In this document: positions 14,998 to 16,948 of the stretch, one piece after another | Layout of the letters: every line of letters begins with the position of its first letter | How positions within the stretch are numbered: the stretch's first letter is position 1 | Made by a program: the position numbers and the translations under genes | Source of the DNA: Pirellulaceae bacterium | GTDB lineage: Bacteria; Planctomycetota; Planctomycetia; Pirellulales; Pirellulaceae | DNA: 16,948 nt | Reading direction: 5' to 3' | Assembly: GCA_022448645.1 (NCBI GenBank) | Contig: JAKVBZ010000097.1 | Coordinates: forward strand, 1-16,948 | The notes under the pieces: model-generated | The model's database searches: none | The model's input: only the letters and a program-made list of their open reading frames with translations | Told to the model about the DNA's origin: nothing

Positions 14998-16125
14998 ATG
15001 AACCAGACCATCTGTCCGATATTCACGTCGCTCGGAAAACCCTTTGAACGCGGTGTTCGATTCGGTGCATTCGCAAAGGAGCTAATCCGCAGTGGTGTGC
15101 GCCACTATGTGGAAATGTGGGAACAGAATACTGGACGCTCAAGTGCTGAATTGTTCGAACTCGCTAAGCAATTCGAACCAGTCATCCTCGATTACGATGT
15201 TCGGCTGATGCAGGAGATTGCGGGTGTTTCGAATGGCGCGGGCATTCCGTTGCATGAGATCCTGATGCTGAACGCCCGGTATGAAATCATGCTGATGGCT
15301 TTCTTTGGCGGTGGGGCGGCAGAGTTGCCGACGGACGGCTGCACTTCGTTCGCAATTTCCTCTCAGGCCACTAGCGATCGGCATACCTATGTGGCGCAGA
15401 ATTGGGACCTCACGAAAGAAGCCGGAAAGCGATGTATCATCTTGGATATTCAACAGGATGATGGGCCAAACATCGTGACACATACCGAAGCCGGCTTACT
15501 GGCTCATAAAGGCATGAACTCGGCCGGTTTGGGCATCTGTATCAACTCGATTGGAACTCAGCACGACGTTTTCGCACCTAAGGTTCCCGTTTTTGCGATG
15601 GCTCGAGCAATACTCAATGCAACGACCATCGACGAAGCGCAACGGGCTGTGGAGCGTGCTGACAGGACGGCCTCAGTGAATATCACGATCGGTTGCGAGG
15701 ATGGTAGCGTTGCCTGCCTGGAGATCACGCCTGTGGACGTCGAACGGATCGAGCCTCAGGACGGTCGTGTAGCTCACGCCAATGTTCTCTGTGGTGATGT
15801 GGCAGAGCGGAATTTAAAAGATACGCTGGCAGAGCGGCTTCCTGTGTTTGTGGAACGTAGTAAGCGTGCCCAACAATTGGTGGCCGATGCGTCGATTGAC
15901 TTGGGAAAAGTGCAATCCATGCTACGTGATCGGGCAAACACGCCAGAATCGATTTGTCGACATTTGGACGACCAACCTCTCGAAGCACCTCAGGGTTTGA
16001 AAATGGAAACTTTAGCATCGGTGATCTTTGACTTGACCGAGCGGAAGTTCTGGCTGGCCGAAGGGCCGCCTGATCGCTGTGATTACAAACAGTTAGATTT
16101 TCCTAGTTTAGGGCGGAGTGATTAA
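14998..16125 (+). CDS. C45-type Ntn hydrolase / acyl-CoA:6-aminopenicillanate acyltransferase-like protein
   Basis: 375 residues. The family matures by self-cleavage before a Cys that then serves as N-terminal nucleophile; here it would be C115 in TDGCTSFAI, between a roughly 114-residue alpha chain and a 261-residue beta chain. Other family marks are EIAGVSNGAGIP (73-84), AQNWD (133-137), TEAGLLAHKGMNSAGLGI (163-180) and the late N-terminal-to-core segment HANVLC (260-265). Members transfer or hydrolyse acyl groups on amines, for example in penicillin biosynthesis or N-acyl amide breakdown. The substrate here is unknown. No signal peptide is seen. AGGGA five bases upstream supports the ATG. 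The gene lies 49 bases after the short ORF and is probably last in the operon. Confidence 0.88.
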   Translation: MNQTICPIFTSLGKPFERGVRFGAFAKELIRSGVRHYVEMWEQNTGRSSAELFELAKQFEPVILDYDVRLMQEIAGVSNGAGIPLHEILMLNARYEIMLMAFFGGGAAELPTDGCTSFAISSQATSDRHTYVAQNWDLTKEAGKRCIILDIQQDDGPNIVTHTEAGLLAHKGMNSAGLGICINSIGTQHDVFAPKVPVFAMARAILNATTIDEAQRAVERADRTASVNITIGCEDGSVACLEITPVDVERIEPQDGRVAHANVLCGDVAERNLKDTLAERLPVFVERSKRAQQLVADASIDLGKVQSMLRDRANTPESICRHLDDQPLEAPQGLKMETLASVIFDLTERKFWLAEGPPDRCDYKQLDFPSLGRSD

Positions 16126-16166
16126 CTGGCTTGTATCTTCCTGGCACGTCTTGTGACGGAAGCCAG
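16126..16166 (+). repeat. Inverted repeat directly after the C45 gene
   Basis: CTGGCTT (16126-16132) pairs with AAGCCAG (16160-16166), and CGTC-ttgt-GACG (16147-16158) forms an inner hairpin. The element begins at the base after the stop codon. It lacks a T-tract, so it is at best a 3'-end stabilising or Rho-linked structure. Confidence 0.35.
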
Positions 16167-16279
16167 AAGCCAATGGTTGTCGATTTACCACAGCAGCAAC
16201 ACTGGACGGATACGGTGCGATTTCAGTAGGGTGCTTGGCTGTGAGCGAAAACTTTGGTTCGGAGATGTTGTCGTTCCGG

Positions 16280-16304
16280 AGCCATCTGTGTTGGGGAGAT
16301 GGCT
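16280..16304. terminator. Hairpin between convergent C45 and cupin genes
   Basis: AGCCATCT (16280-16287) and AGATGGCT (16297-16304) form a perfect 8-bp stem with a 9-base loop. It lies between two genes read toward each other, where a bidirectional terminator is expected. Neither side has a strong T-tract, so termination is only inferred. Confidence 0.4.
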
Positions 16305-16377
16305 TTGGGAGCGTTAGCTGTGGCGGTTGAACGTTATAGACAGCGACATGAACGGCGACCTTCTGGAGCCCAATTGC

Positions 16378-16773
16378 CTATTCTTTGGATGACTTTCTAT
16401 CCTCCCAGGGCATTGGTCGAAATGTACCGTCCGGGGCGATGATCTTTGGCGAAGTCATCGGAAAAAATGCCAACAGGTGGACTTCGTTGGGTCCATGAGG
16501 CTCCAAAGAGTGCACTTTTTGTTTGGGAATCAGAATGGTAGCAGGTTTTTGGACGATAGAAGTCGTGTTGTCCAGGGTGATGGAGATTTCTCCCGAAAGT
16601 ATCACCAGGACCTCTTCAACCTCGTGGTAATGTGGTGGAATGTGTCCCTGAGGTGGTATCCATTGCTCCCAAACCGTTGTCGATTCGGCAGAGGAATCGT
16701 CCCCGACGTGTACTCGAGTCTTCACTCGAGGCACTTCCATCATTGGTAGCTTGTAGTGTGGAAAAATGGGCAT
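16378..16773 (-). CDS. Small cupin-domain protein
   Basis: 131 residues forming a single conserved beta barrel. Cupin motif 1 is G43-H44...H48-x-H50-x3-E54-x6-G61 (PPHYHEVEEVLVILSG), and motif 2 contributes H88 (IPKQKVHSLEPHG). The likely metal ligands are H48, H50, E54 and H88, all present, so it can bind a metal. Single-domain cupins act as dioxygenases, isomerases or binding proteins, and nothing here chooses among them. No signal peptide is present. The ATG at 16771-16773 has no clear ribosome site; an in-frame ATG lies ten codons later. It is divergent from the gene at the right edge and convergent with the C45 gene. Confidence 0.85.
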   Translation of the reverse strand: MPIFPHYKLPMMEVPRVKTRVHVGDDSSAESTTVWEQWIPPQGHIPPHYHEVEEVLVILSGEISITLDNTTSIVQKPATILIPKQKVHSLEPHGPNEVHLLAFFPMTSPKIIAPDGTFRPMPWEDRKSSKE

Positions 16774-16872
16774 GATCTATTTTATCTTGGTCGTTAACTT
16801 TCTACACTGTTTTGGGAGTAAAAGAATATCGTACATGAGCCACGAAGCATGAGACAGCATAGGAAGATACGA

Positions 16873-16948
16873 ATGGATAGCCTCATGGCGAGTGACGGTA
16901 TTCCACGGCGCGCTTTCCCGGTTTGGGAGACGCTCGCAGACGTTGCCA
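16873..16948 (+). CDS. Start of a gene cut by the right edge
   Basis: An ATG at 16873 preceded by AGGAAGA with a spacing of about six bases opens a frame that stays open to the end of the window, for 25 codons (MDSLMASDG...PVWETLADVA). The composition looks coding. It is too short for family assignment. It is divergent from the cupin gene, with about 100 bases between them that must hold both promoters. Confidence 0.5.
   Translation, partial: MDSLMASDGIPRRAFPVWETLADVA

Noticed and set aside
1..16948. CRISPR array, insertion sequence or phage genes
   Set aside because: No regularly spaced repeats, no transposase or integrase motifs, and no target-site duplications were seen.

Overview
The window reads as a piece of planctomycete chromosome, most likely from the Pirellulales or a relative. 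The evidence is one DUF1559 protein with a prepilin-type N-terminus, next to a small lipoprotein with a repeat-like beta domain; a secreted protein with two DUF1080 (3-keto-disaccharide hydrolase type) domains; Gfo/Idh/MocA and glucose dehydrogenase enzymes; weak or absent Shine-Dalgarno sites at many starts; and long gene-poor spacers. This is inferred from gene content, since no rRNA or other phylogenetic marker is present. I saw no transposon, phage, CRISPR or plasmid feature.

Layout from left to right. Positions 1-60 hold a possible C-terminal tail of a gene that starts outside the window. A class II tRNA-Ser(GGA) (385-466, minus) lies downstream of rho (567-1853, minus), which encodes transcription termination factor Rho with a short basic N-terminal tail. 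Almost 1 kb of mostly non-coding DNA follows. Next comes a secreted thioredoxin-like protein with a long Pro/Gln/Ala linker and two C-terminal YHS-like units (2812-4191, plus). A haloarchaeal-type glucose 1-dehydrogenase (4573-5700, plus) converges on a three-gene minus-strand operon. In order of transcription the operon is: double DUF1080 protein (9107-7785), small membrane-anchored protein of unknown function (7755-7009, or from a TTG at 7788), and Gfo/Idh/MocA oxidoreductase (6989-5904). A VOC-family protein (9335-9769, plus) is divergent from this operon. It is followed by tRNA-Pro(GGG) with a clear promoter and an intrinsic terminator.

From 10651 to 16125 all genes lie on the plus strand: a metal-dependent amidohydrolase, the DUF1559 protein, the small lipoprotein, an HSL-type esterase, a short ORF overlapping the esterase stop (ATGA), and a C45-type Ntn-hydrolase/acyltransferase. 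The last five are closely spaced and could be one operon, with a candidate sigma70-like promoter at 12013-12041. A cupin (16378-16773, minus) is divergent from a gene that runs off the right edge.

Two functional themes stand out. The left half carries sugar oxidation and 3-keto-sugar chemistry (glucose dehydrogenase, Gfo/Idh/MocA, DUF1080). The right half carries hydrolysis of ester and amide bonds (amidohydrolase, esterase, C45 acyltransferase/amidase). The most interesting details are a hairpin that may hide the ribosome site of the second operon gene and so force translational coupling, the TonB-like S-x3-H membrane anchor of that same protein, and a short ORF whose coding signal seems to change frame at a run of six G.
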